64,000 nucleotides of DNA from positions 28,315-92,314 of the forward strand of contig NZ_FTOL01000014.1 in the NCBI RefSeq assembly GCF_900156735.1, given 5' to 3'. Below the pieces are notes generated by a model that worked only from the letters and a program-made list of their open reading frames with translations, searched no databases and had not been told where the DNA came from. The position numbers were made by a program, and so were the translations under genes. Source of the DNA: Chryseobacterium ureilyticum (lineage in GTDB: Bacteria > Bacteroidota > Bacteroidia > Flavobacteriales > Weeksellaceae). Each line of letters opens with the position of its first letter. Positions within the stretch are counted from its first letter, which is position 1. This document shows, in pieces, positions 1 through 8,143 of this stretch.

Positions 1-596
1 TGGCTTTCTTCATTCTCTTAGGACTTTGGATCTTTGGTGGAGCGCTTTCTATTGATGCAACAACAACTGCATTTATCGGATTAACGTTATTGCTATTAAC
101 TTCAGTATTAACCTGGGAAGACGTAAAAGGTGAAAAAGGGGCATGGGATACCATTGTTTGGTTCGCTGTCTTAGTAATGATGGCAAGCTCTTTGAATGAA
201 CTCGGTTTCATTGGCTGGTTCAGTGATCTTATTAAGGTACAGATCGGAGGTCTGAGCTGGCAGGTAGCTTTCCCTGTTATCATTGTCGTTTACTTCTTCA
301 GTCACTATATTTTCGCGAGTGCTACGGCTCACGTTGCTGCTATGTATGCTGCCTTACTGGGTGTAGGCGTTTCTTTAGGAATTCCTCCTATGTTATTGGC
401 AATGATGCTAGGTTTTATGGGATCTATTTATGGAGTCCTTACCCATTATGGTCACGGTCCGGCTCCGGTATTCTTCGGTAGTGGATATGTAGACCTGAAA
501 GTATGGTGGCTTCGTGGTCTTGAAATCGGTATTGTACTTTTAATTATCTATATGGCTGTAGGAGGTCTTTGGATGAAAGTTTTAGGATATTATTAA
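1..596 (+). CDS. DASS-family sodium/dicarboxylate (anion) symporter, C-terminal part
   Basis: Inner-membrane carrier, probably for C4-dicarboxylates or 2-oxoglutarate. The open frame begins at base 3 and runs from the window edge with no start in view, so only about the last 197 residues are present. They are strongly hydrophobic with several membrane helices. The segment around 'SATAHVAAMYAALLGVG' and the 'GSIYGVLTHYGHGPAPVFFG' stretch are typical of the second half of the DASS (2-oxoglutarate/malate translocator, SLC13-like) fold, where the SNT-like anion and sodium site lies. The stop is only 16 bases before sdhC, so transcription with the succinate dehydrogenase genes is likely and fits import of the fuel that the complex oxidises. 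Substrate choice is inferred from family and context. Confidence 0.85.
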   Translation, partial: AFFILLGLWIFGGALSIDATTTAFIGLTLLLLTSVLTWEDVKGEKGAWDTIVWFAVLVMMASSLNELGFIGWFSDLIKVQIGGLSWQVAFPVIIVVYFFSHYIFASATAHVAAMYAALLGVGVSLGIPPMLLAMMLGFMGSIYGVLTHYGHGPAPVFFGSGYVDLKVWWLRGLEIGIVLLIIYMAVGGLWMKVLGYY

Positions 597-612
597 TTAT
601 TAAATCAACTCT

Positions 613-1269
613 ATGTTATCAACATTGTCAAGAAAAATGCTGATGTGCCTTACAGGACTCTTTCTGGGATTCTTCCTGTTGATTCATTTCCTCGGAAATC
701 TTCAGCTTTTCCTTCCACAGGAGCAGGCACACCTGCAATTCAATGCGTACTCGCACTTTTTATCAGGAAATATCATTATCAAAATAGTTTCGTACGTTTT
801 GTATGCCAGTATCATCCTGCATGCCGTAGACGGATTAATCATCACTTTAAAAAATAAAAAATCCGGTGGCGATTATCAGAATGACAGATGTGGAAGAGCC
901 AGCAAATGGGCGTCCAGAAATATGGGTATCCTCGGAACATTGGTTCTTATCTTTCTGGTGATTCATTTTCAAAATTTCTGGTATATCTATAAATTCGGAA
1001 ATCCACCTTTGGATGAAAACGGAAACAAAGATTTATATATTTTGGTAGTGAATGTCTTTAAAGAATGGTGGTATGTGATCATTTATGTTCTTTCTATGAT
1101 TGCTTTATGTTATCACCTGATTCATGGGCTATACAGTGCCGTAAGAACATTGGGATTATATCATCCTAAGTTCGTGAAATGGTTCAAGATCATCGGAACG
1201 GCATATTCCATCATTATCAGTTTAGGCTTTGCACTGATGCCTATTTATGTATTCTTCACTTATCATTAA
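613..1269 (+). CDS. sdhC: Succinate dehydrogenase cytochrome b558 subunit
   Basis: Membrane anchor and haem-bearing subunit of succinate:quinone oxidoreductase (complex II), inner membrane. The 218-residue product has about five hydrophobic helices (near residues 10-30, 55-76, 100-120, 148-172 and 190-212) with histidines inside or next to them (for example H25, and those in 'YHLIHGLY'). This is the layout of the single-polypeptide diheme b558-type anchor of the Bacillus/Wolinella class, not the SdhC+SdhD pair of Proteobacteria. ATG at 613 is preceded by an AT-rich spacer without a strong Shine-Dalgarno, usual for Bacteroidota. It is followed after 11 bases by sdhA. Gene order C-A-B supports the call. 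Confidence 0.93.
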   Translation: MLSTLSRKMLMCLTGLFLGFFLLIHFLGNLQLFLPQEQAHLQFNAYSHFLSGNIIIKIVSYVLYASIILHAVDGLIITLKNKKSGGDYQNDRCGRASKWASRNMGILGTLVLIFLVIHFQNFWYIYKFGNPPLDENGNKDLYILVVNVFKEWWYVIIYVLSMIALCYHLIHGLYSAVRTLGLYHPKFVKWFKIIGTAYSIIISLGFALMPIYVFFTYH

Positions 1270-1280
1270 ACAGACCTATC

Positions 1281-3197
1281 ATGATTTTAGATTCAAAAAT
1301 ACCACAGGGACCATTGGAAAACAAATGGGACAACTATAAAAAGAAAGCTAAGCTCGTCAATCCAGCCAACCGAAAAAAACTGGATGTTATTGTTGTAGGA
1401 ACAGGTCTGGCAGGAAGCTCTATTGCAGCCTCTTTAGGAGAGATGGGTTATAATGTAAAGTCATTCTGCTTCCAGGACAGCCCGAGAAGAGCACACTCTG
1501 TGGCAGCACAGGGAGGTGTGAATTCTGCTAAAAATTATAAAAACGACGGTGACAGCGTTTACAGAATGTTTGTAGATACGTTAAAAGGAGGTGACTTCAG
1601 AGCCCGTGAAGCCAATGTTTACCGAATGGCTGAATGTTCTTTAAATCTTATCGACCAATCCGTAGCGCAAGGAGTTCCTTTCGGACGTGAATATGGTGGT
1701 TATCTTAATAATCGATCTTTCGGAGGAGTTCAGGTAAGCCGAACGTTCTATGCGAGAGGACAAACGGGACAACAGTTACTTCTTGGTGCTTATCAGGCTT
1801 TGATGAGACAGGTTGGAAAAGGCTCTGTACAATTGTTTTCGAGACATGAAATGCTTGACCTTGTTGTTATCGACGGCAAAGCGCGAGGAATTATCGTAAG
1901 GAATTTAGACACAGGAGAAATTGAAAGACATGCAGCACATGCTGTAGTCCTGGCAACAGGTGGTTACGGAAAAATTTATTATCTGTCTACCCTAGCTATG
2001 GGATGTAATGGTTCTGCTATTTGGAGAGCCCATAAAAAAGGAGCTTTAATGGCTTCCCCAAGCTGGATTCAGGTACACCCTACTTCTCTTCCCCAATCCG
2101 GAGATTATCAATCTAAATTAACATTGATGTCTGAATCACTGCGTAATGACGGAAGAATCTGGGTTCCTGCAAAACAGGATGAAAACAGAGCTCCCAATGA
2201 TATTCCGGAAAATGAAAGAGATTATTACCTGGAAAGGAGATATCCCGCTTTTGGAAACTTAGCGCCAAGAGATATTTCGTCCCGTGCAGCAAAAGAAAGA
2301 ATTGATGCAGGATTTGGAATCGGTCCTTTAAAAAATGCTGTTTATCTGGATTTCTCTAAAGCCATTAATGAGCAGGGAAAAGGTAAGATCAAAGAGAAAT
2401 ATGGAAACTTATTCGATATGTATCTTAAGATCACCGGATATGATGCCTATAAAGAACCAATGATGATTTCCCCGTCAGCACACTTCTCCATGGGGGGGCT
2501 TTGGGTAGATTATGAACTGATGACTACTGTTCCTGGATTATTTGCTTTAGGTGAAGCTAATTTTGCAGATCATGGCGCAAATAGGCTGGGTGCCAACTCA
2601 CTTTTACAGGCTTCTGTAGATGGGTATTTTATTGCTCCTTATACCATCGCCAATTATTTAGCGAATGAGATTCATACCGGAAAAATTTCACCGGATAGCC
2701 CAGCGTTTGAACAGGCTGAAAATGCTGTTAAAAACCAGATTCAAGACTTTATGAATATCAAAGGAACCAAAACCGTTGATTATTTCCATAAGACATTAGG
2801 TAAGCTATTATATGATTACTGTGGACTTGCCAGAAATGAGGAAGGCTTGAAATATGCCATTCAGGAAATCAGAAAATTAAAACAGGAATTCTACAAAGAC
2901 GTCAGAGTTTCCGGACAGGGAAATCAAATGAATTCTGAGCTGGAAAAAGCAGGTCGTGTTGCCGATTATTTTGAGATCGGAGAACTGATGTGCTACGATG
3001 CTTTAACTAGAAATGAATCCTGCGGGGCTCATTTCCGTGAAGAATATCAGACCCCGGACGGTGAAGCAATGAGAAACGATGCAGAATATCAGTTTATCTC
3101 CGCATGGGCATGGACAGGTGAAAACGGCGAACCTGAACTGATCAAAGAACCTTTGATTTTTGAAGAAATACAGCCAACGGTAAGAAGTTACAAATAA
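1281..3197 (+). CDS. sdhA: Succinate dehydrogenase/fumarate reductase flavoprotein subunit
   Basis: Catalytic FAD subunit that oxidises succinate to fumarate on the cytoplasmic face. ATG at 1281 gives 638 residues. An open frame extends further upstream but overlaps sdhC and is unlikely to be used. The FAD-binding Rossmann motif GTGLAG is at residues 40-45. The histidine of 'RRAHSVAAQGG' (H72) is the expected covalent flavin attachment site. 'QVHPTSLPQ', 'LAPRDISSRA' (catalytic arginine region) and 'GANRLGANSLL' mark the substrate and FAD domains, and a C-terminal helical domain follows. The length suits the Bacillus/Wolinella-type enzymes. It lies between sdhC and sdhB, 12 bases before the latter. 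Confidence 0.96.
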   Translation: MILDSKIPQGPLENKWDNYKKKAKLVNPANRKKLDVIVVGTGLAGSSIAASLGEMGYNVKSFCFQDSPRRAHSVAAQGGVNSAKNYKNDGDSVYRMFVDTLKGGDFRAREANVYRMAECSLNLIDQSVAQGVPFGREYGGYLNNRSFGGVQVSRTFYARGQTGQQLLLGAYQALMRQVGKGSVQLFSRHEMLDLVVIDGKARGIIVRNLDTGEIERHAAHAVVLATGGYGKIYYLSTLAMGCNGSAIWRAHKKGALMASPSWIQVHPTSLPQSGDYQSKLTLMSESLRNDGRIWVPAKQDENRAPNDIPENERDYYLERRYPAFGNLAPRDISSRAAKERIDAGFGIGPLKNAVYLDFSKAINEQGKGKIKEKYGNLFDMYLKITGYDAYKEPMMISPSAHFSMGGLWVDYELMTTVPGLFALGEANFADHGANRLGANSLLQASVDGYFIAPYTIANYLANEIHTGKISPDSPAFEQAENAVKNQIQDFMNIKGTKTVDYFHKTLGKLLYDYCGLARNEEGLKYAIQEIRKLKQEFYKDVRVSGQGNQMNSELEKAGRVADYFEIGELMCYDALTRNESCGAHFREEYQTPDGEAMRNDAEYQFISAWAWTGENGEPELIKEPLIFEEIQPTVRSYK

Positions 3198-3209
3198 AAA
3201 ACAAAAATT

Positions 3210-3959
3210 ATGGATTTACACCTTAAGATATGGAGACAGAAAGACAAAAAAAGTAAGGGAAAACTGGTAGGTTACGACCTTAAAGGATTGAATCCCCACA
3301 TGTCTTTTCTGGAAATGTTGGATACGTTAAACGAAAAACTGATCACAGAAGGAGATGAACCTGTAGAATTCGATCACGATTGCCGTGAAGGAATCTGCGG
3401 ACAGTGCGGAATGATGATCAACGGGATCGCTCATGGTCCTCTAAAAAATACAACAACCTGTCAGCTTCACCTGAGATCTTTTAAAGATGGGGAAACGATT
3501 TTAATAGAACCTTTCCGTGCAGATGCTTTTCCGGTAAAAAAAGATTTAAAGGTAGACCGTTCCGCTTTTGACAGAATTATTTCTTCCGGAGGTTTTGTAT
3601 CTGTGAATACGGGTCAGGCTCCTGATGCGACAGCCATTCCGGTTACCCATCAGGTTGCAGAGGAAGCTTTTGATTCTGCGGCTTGTATAGGCTGTGGGGC
3701 TTGCGTGGCAACTTGTAAAAACGGAAGTGCAGCATTATTCACTTCAGCAAAAATCACTCACATGGCATTACTTCCACAAGGTAAAGAAGAAAGAAGCAAA
3801 CGTGTACTGGATATGGTCTCCCAAATGGATGCCGAGCTTTTCGGGCACTGTTCCAATACGGAAGCTTGTGAGGTAGAATGTCCACAGGGAATCTCTGTTC
3901 TGAATATTGCCAGAATGAATTTTGAATACAACAGAGCTTTGTTTTTCCAGAAAAAATAA
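3210..3959 (+). CDS. sdhB: Succinate dehydrogenase/fumarate reductase iron-sulfur subunit
   Basis: Electron-transfer subunit that passes electrons from FAD to the quinone site in SdhC. The 249-residue product has an N-terminal plant-ferredoxin-like domain with cysteines C58, C63, C66 and C84 for the [2Fe-2S] cluster. In the C-terminal domain 'CIGCGACVATC' (C159, C162, C165, C169) binds the [4Fe-4S] cluster, and C214, C220 and C224 complete the [3Fe-4S] and [4Fe-4S] sites. All expected ligands are present. It is the last gene of the sdhCAB cluster and is followed by a rho-independent terminator at 4026-4059. Confidence 0.96.
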   Translation: MDLHLKIWRQKDKKSKGKLVGYDLKGLNPHMSFLEMLDTLNEKLITEGDEPVEFDHDCREGICGQCGMMINGIAHGPLKNTTTCQLHLRSFKDGETILIEPFRADAFPVKKDLKVDRSAFDRIISSGGFVSVNTGQAPDATAIPVTHQVAEEAFDSAACIGCGACVATCKNGSAALFTSAKITHMALLPQGKEERSKRVLDMVSQMDAELFGHCSNTEACEVECPQGISVLNIARMNFEYNRALFFQKK

Positions 3960-4025
3960 TAAAGACGAAAGAGAAAAAAGGCTAAGAAAGCTGTGAAAGC
4001 TGGACAAGCAAGATTGATAATGTGT

Positions 4026-4067
4026 GTAAGGGCGGATTTGCAAATAAGTAAATCTGCCCTTTTACTT
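4026..4067 (+). terminator. Intrinsic terminator after sdhCAB
   Basis: Twelve-base arms (AAGGGCGGATTT at 4026-4037 and AAATCTGCCCTT at 4048-4059, one G-U pair) close a 10-base loop and are followed by a T-rich tail. The site lies 66 bases after the sdhB stop and just before the end of a convergent gene, so it may work in both directions. Confidence 0.8.
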
Positions 4068-4082
4068 TTATAGCTTTTCCTC

Positions 4083-5045
4083 TTAAAAAATCTTCGGAAT
4101 CATCATTTTCTTCGGATCATCTTCGTCATACATGATCTCTATATTTCCGGTTTTTGGTACTGAAGAAAGGTTCAGAAGACTCACAATCTTTTTATAAACA
4201 GCAATGTGTTCGATACCTTTATAATCTTTGAAGCTCACCTGAAACATCAGTTCCGGCTGATCATTCACCGTAAGACCGGTTTGACTTACACTGATAATAT
4301 TCGCTTCGGCATTTCTTCCTCCAAACAGAATTCGTTCTTCTTTTTTATTCTTAAAGAACCTCCCAACAATCAATTGAAAGACCAGTACATAAATAAGTGT
4401 CATCACTCCACTGAAAATAATCGGATGCATAAAAGTGAGAAACCTCCAGCCATAGTCAAAGGATTCCAGCATATAAAAATAAGAGTACAATCCGATAATG
4501 TAAGCAATTAACAGTATTATAAATGTGATTCTTAGTATCATTCCTGATGTATTGAACCCTACTTTCTGATCACTTAAAATAAAATAAGGTTCCTGATAAA
4601 CAGTAGGATTTAGTAGTACTTTTACTTGTTTTCCTACATCAAATCTTTTTTCTTGTGGCTTGGAATCATGAAACATCATCTCATGCTCAATCATGGTATT
4701 TCTGAGATTGGGAAACGAAAGAACAATCTGAATAGCATTCATATTCGTTTTTGGAAAGTATTTAATGAGCTGGTAACGGATAACTTTCGCTTCTCTGGGT
4801 ATTCCGTTTCTCAAAATGGAATGAATAGTATTTTTCTGTTTAAAGGTTTTAATGAAAAGATTATTAATAAAGAACACAAAAATATATCCCCATATCAACA
4901 AAGAAAAACCGAGAAACCCATAGCTCACAGCTAATGAATTTCTCGGTTCTGTTGCGAGTTCCCCACCCATCATATAAATGAAAATCGGAAACGGTACGCA
5001 AAAAAACAGGAGGAAAGCTCCCCAGAAAATGATCATAAATTTCAT
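4083..5045 (-). CDS. Hypothetical multi-pass membrane protein
   Basis: No family is recognised with confidence. The 320-residue product has two hydrophobic helices near the N terminus (about residues 2-25 and 40-65) and two more in the middle (about 168-190 and 200-225). Each helical pair is followed by a mixed alpha/beta cytosolic segment rich in beta-prone stretches (for example 'AKVIRYQLIKYFPKTNMNAI' and 'EANIISVSQTGLTVNDQPEL'). The two halves look like a repeated unit: helical hairpin plus small beta domain, with 'VLLNPTVYQEPYF' and 'IMYDEDDPKKMMIP' in equivalent places. That resembles DUF3592-type proteins, but this is only an impression. It is a single gene convergent with sdhB. Confidence 0.7.
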   Translation of the reverse strand: MKFMIIFWGAFLLFFCVPFPIFIYMMGGELATEPRNSLAVSYGFLGFSLLIWGYIFVFFINNLFIKTFKQKNTIHSILRNGIPREAKVIRYQLIKYFPKTNMNAIQIVLSFPNLRNTMIEHEMMFHDSKPQEKRFDVGKQVKVLLNPTVYQEPYFILSDQKVGFNTSGMILRITFIILLIAYIIGLYSYFYMLESFDYGWRFLTFMHPIIFSGVMTLIYVLVFQLIVGRFFKNKKEERILFGGRNAEANIISVSQTGLTVNDQPELMFQVSFKDYKGIEHIAVYKKIVSLLNLSSVPKTGNIEIMYDEDDPKKMMIPKIF

Positions 5046-5175
5046 AACTGCTGTTTTGTAATCAGCAATAAAGTTATGATAATATTATTTATTAACGGTT
5101 GGAAGATTAAAGAGAGAGGCTGGAAGTTACTTTTAATCAATAACTGACCGTCAACATCTTTAAAGTTCTTCTCAA

Positions 5176-6189
5176 TTATACTTCTTTGTCAAAGTAAAGT
5201 CTGTAATATTTTCCTTTATCATCTTCACCCATTTCCAGTTTTTGTCTGTCTCCGTGAATGTAGATATGGAAGTTTTTATCTAGTTTAATGATACTTTTAA
5301 AATGTCTTTGTGTCTTTTTCACCGCTGCTTCATTGATTGGGAATTCTTCTGCAATATTCACCTGCATATCCTGCTCATAATCAGTTTTAAAGTTCACAAA
5401 ACTTTCGATCACATGCTCATCACCCAATACTTCATTGGCAAATTCGTCCAATTTAAATTCTTCTTTTTCTTTAAAGAAATTAATCGATTTATTAAGGAAA
5501 TCAGCCTGATCAGCTTTTGATACCTCAAACTCCTGTGGAAGTTGTTTCGTAATATAATCTTTGTAAACCATCAATGCTTCCTGAGTGTGGAAATACTCAT
5601 CATCACGCTGTTTTACTTTTAAGAAATCTTCAAACCAGTAGTACATGTCTCCATTCTTGTTGTTATCAACTACGGAAAGTACATACCCAGTATCTTTATT
5701 ATTGTTGTAGATCAAAGCTGCTTTATCAATTTTAGATAAACCAATTCCCTGATCTTTTTCAATATCAAATGTTTCTTCTGACGGATTAATTTTCAGGAAT
5801 GATTCTCTCTTCTCCGTTTTAAAAATCCCGATCTTATCTACTTTATCCGGACGGTCACTTTCATCTTCAAAAAGAACAATGAATAATTCCCCGCTCTGAA
5901 CTCTAGGGTTTTCTGCTGCTTCGAAAAGGTGTTTTGCAATATTTTCAGATTCCCAAATAAACTTGGACTTATCATCAAAAATTTCAGATACAGCACTGTA
6001 AACCGGATTGTTCACCAGATACGTATCACTGTAAAAATGAAAAGTTTCTTCCGATTTGAACGACCCTAAAAAGTAATCCTCAAGCATCTCTGCCATTCCT
6101 TCCTCAAGCTTCAGTTCTTCCTGAGAAAGCGTTAAGGAATCTCCGTTGATCTTATTTCCGACTCTGTGTACTATTATTTTTGAAAACAT
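5176..6189 (-). CDS. Nucleoid-associated protein, NA37/YejK (NdpA) family
   Basis: Probable DNA-binding, nucleoid-associated cytoplasmic protein. The 337-residue sequence starts 'MFSKIIVHRVGNK', has no signal peptide, and is acidic and mixed alpha/beta throughout. The overall pattern matches the NA37 family, whose Escherichia coli member is YejK: an N-terminal segment describing a phosphate-like 'SEETFHFYSD' region, a 'KIGIFKTEKRESFLKI' strand pair, and a C-terminal 'HIYIHGDRQKLEMGEDDKGK' end. It is monocistronic, with 130 bases to its left neighbour and a 462-base gap on its upstream side. Function beyond nucleoid association is not known for this group. Confidence 0.82.
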   Translation of the reverse strand: MFSKIIVHRVGNKINGDSLTLSQEELKLEEGMAEMLEDYFLGSFKSEETFHFYSDTYLVNNPVYSAVSEIFDDKSKFIWESENIAKHLFEAAENPRVQSGELFIVLFEDESDRPDKVDKIGIFKTEKRESFLKINPSEETFDIEKDQGIGLSKIDKAALIYNNNKDTGYVLSVVDNNKNGDMYYWFEDFLKVKQRDDEYFHTQEALMVYKDYITKQLPQEFEVSKADQADFLNKSINFFKEKEEFKLDEFANEVLGDEHVIESFVNFKTDYEQDMQVNIAEEFPINEAAVKKTQRHFKSIIKLDKNFHIYIHGDRQKLEMGEDDKGKYYRLYFDKEV

Positions 6190-6651
6190 CTTCTGAATAT
6201 TTGGACTGCAAAGATATTCATTCTATCTTTCACATGAAACTGTAAAAGAGTTTTGATTTCGTTCTGAATTACACTATGGTTTTAAAACCCAACAGAAGAA
6301 GCTAATTATTTAATTGTAGTTAATTGATTTAGGATTCAAAGAATCCTACTTAGACTCGACTGATTCTAATTTTATTACTTGTTATTTCCACAGTTATTTA
6401 TAGCTCCTTATCATGACCCAATAAGGTAGAAAAGAAAATTTAGAAGTATTCTTAAATTCCTTGTATGTTATACCATTCAGACAAAAAGCAAATCAAAAAT
6501 GTAATTCAAAAAATACACAATTTCAATATTTAAATTCAAGCCCTTATTACTTTCAAATAAATTGTTAAAATTAATCTTTTATTAATCTGTATTATTTTGT
6601 CTTTTTAAATTTTAATCTAACCTTTACTTTTTAAAAGTTGAACTTTATCTG
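6190..6651. other. Intergenic region between divergent NA37 and ECF sigma genes, with an 8-bp inverted repeat
   Basis: 462 AT-rich bases with no convincing open frame or RNA gene. The only clear structure is a perfect inverted repeat TAGGATTC-aaa-GAATCCTA at 6330-6348. It must carry the promoters for both divergent genes, but I see no exact TTTG/TAnnTTTG pair directly in front of the sigma-factor gene. Confidence 0.6.
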
Positions 6652-7143
6652 ATGAATCTGTTTGAGAAAATATATTCTGAATATAAATACAAAGTTTACT
6701 TCTTTGTTAAAAAATATATTCAGAAAGAAGAGGATACAGAAGATATTGTCCAGGATATTTTTATACACGTCTGGAGGCATATGGATAAAACAGACCAAAC
6801 TCCTCCCGAATCAATTATCTTTAAAACTTGTAAACAAGAGGTCTCAAAATTTTATCGTAGAAATAAACTGTTATTTACATTTTCAGAGGAAGAAATTCTT
6901 ATTGAGGAGGAAGAGGTTTTTGATGAAGATCTGTATAAAGAGCAAATTTCCAAAGTTGAACGTCTTTTAAATGAGTTTCCTCAAAAAACAAGAGATCTAT
7001 TCATTCAGCATAAAATTGAAAACATAAGTTATTCTCAATTGGCTAAAGAAAATAATCTTTCAAAAACAGCTGTCAGTAAGCAAGTAAATAAAATTTTAAG
7101 CTTTCTGAAAGACAATTTACATCTCTTACTTATCATCATTTAA
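6652..7143 (+). CDS. ECF-type RNA polymerase sigma-70 factor (FecI-like)
   Basis: Extracytoplasmic-function sigma factor expected to switch on the downstream SusC/SusD locus. The 163-residue product has region 2 at the N terminus ('DTEDIVQDIFIHVWRHMDK', the core-binding and -10 recognition helices) and region 4 at the C terminus ('ISYSQLAKENNLSKTAVSKQ', a helix-turn-helix for the -35 element), joined by an acidic linker. It lacks the C-terminal extension of larger sigma factors. A FecR-family gene begins 95 bases downstream. This sigma/anti-sigma/SusC/SusD order is the standard trans-envelope signalling layout of Bacteroidota. Confidence 0.92.
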   Translation: MNLFEKIYSEYKYKVYFFVKKYIQKEEDTEDIVQDIFIHVWRHMDKTDQTPPESIIFKTCKQEVSKFYRRNKLLFTFSEEEILIEEEEVFDEDLYKEQISKVERLLNEFPQKTRDLFIQHKIENISYSQLAKENNLSKTAVSKQVNKILSFLKDNLHLLLIII

Positions 7144-7238
7144 CATTAACAAATTATTAAGTCTTATATTTTTGGGTGAACGATTTCTCTTTTCTGTGTA
7201 TTTACTATAAAGTGGTTTAAATAAAATCATGAAATACT

Positions 7239-8060
7239 ATGAGTTTGGAAAAAGAATTTGAAGAAACTTGGAAAACTGTTTCTAAACAGAAAAATAAAAT
7301 AGATAAAATTACTGATCAGAGAATTTGGGAGAATATCAATAAAAGGATAAGAAAGAAAAAAAATGCAAGAAAATTTTATTGGGTCGCAGCTACTGTTATT
7401 CCTTTTTTTATTCTTTTAATAATGTATAATAGTTTTCAAAATAACATTATTTCACAAGAGAATAAGTATGTTTATGAAAGCCTTCAAACATCAAAAAAGA
7501 TTCAATTATCTGATGGAAGTGTAATCAAATTAATGCCATATAGTAAACTTATACTAGATAAGCACTTCGGAGAGAAAAACCGAGAAATCAATTTTACAGG
7601 ACAAGCAGATTTTAATATTACTAAGGATCAAACTAAACCTTTCAGGATCAATGCTGGAAATTTTCACGTGGTGGTATTGGGAACTCATTTCTTTTTAGAC
7701 CAGAAATCTGAAGAAAAAAAAGTAGAACTATTTGAAGGTAAGGTAAAAATAGAGCATCTAGGAAAAATCACTTATCTACTTCCTAAAGAAATATGGATGA
7801 ATACTAGTACTAACTCTAATTATCATTACTATAAACAGGATAAACAGATGAGTTTTACATTTGATCGTTTAGAATATTCGGAAGCTGTTAAGAAATTAGA
7901 AGAAACTTATAATGTCAAAATATTCTATCCTGATCAATATAAAGACAGGCTGGTGACTGGTTCTCTTAAAGGAAACCTTAATGACATTCTTTCCATAATC
8001 AGTTTCCCATTTAATTTAAAAATCGAAAAACATGATTCAGAAAAAATTATATTAAAATAA
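7239..8060 (+). CDS. FecR-family anti-sigma factor with C-terminal STN-like (DUF4974) domain
   Basis: Inner-membrane regulator that would hold the upstream sigma factor until the SusC receptor signals that substrate is bound. The 273-residue product has a short basic cytosolic N terminus (about 1-45), a single membrane helix (about residues 46-64, 'WVAATVIPFFILLIMYN'), then the periplasmic FecR domain (about 85-190, 'FNITKDQTKPFRINAGNFHV'). The C terminus (about 205-273) ends in a beta-alpha-beta unit resembling the secretin/TonB short N-terminal domain. ATG at 7239. A strong hairpin lies between this gene and susC. Confidence 0.92.
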   Translation: MSLEKEFEETWKTVSKQKNKIDKITDQRIWENINKRIRKKKNARKFYWVAATVIPFFILLIMYNSFQNNIISQENKYVYESLQTSKKIQLSDGSVIKLMPYSKLILDKHFGEKNREINFTGQADFNITKDQTKPFRINAGNFHVVVLGTHFFLDQKSEEKKVELFEGKVKIEHLGKITYLLPKEIWMNTSTNSNYHYYKQDKQMSFTFDRLEYSEAVKKLEETYNVKIFYPDQYKDRLVTGSLKGNLNDILSIISFPFNLKIEKHDSEKIILK

Positions 8061-8064
8061 AAAA

Positions 8065-8090
8065 GCATCGATAATGGGGGTTATCGATGC
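8065..8090. promoter_or_regulatory. Perfect 10-bp inverted repeat between fecR-like gene and susC
   Basis: GCATCGATAA (8065-8074), loop TGGGGG, TTATCGATGC (8081-8090). It begins 4 bases after the anti-sigma stop codon and ends 53 bases before the susC start. There is no T-tract after it, so it is not a standard terminator. It could protect the 3' end of the regulatory mRNA, weaken read-through, or be a protein-binding dyad in front of susC. Confidence 0.75.
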
Positions 8091-8143
8091 AATTAATCAA
8101 TTCAAAACCTTTAGACAGTTTATAAAATTAATATTGCAAATTT

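Noticed and set aside
1179..1280. Extended N terminus for sdhA starting inside sdhC
   Set aside because: It overlaps sdhC by 91 bases and adds non-conserved residues. ATG at 1281 gives the standard SdhA start.
4206..4934. Plus-strand frames opposite the membrane protein gene
   Set aside because: Composition typical of antisense of a hydrophobic gene; the minus-strand gene has coherent helices and domains.
6330..6348. 8-bp inverted repeat considered as a terminator
   Set aside because: It is in the upstream region of both divergent genes and has no T-tract, so a terminator role is not supported.
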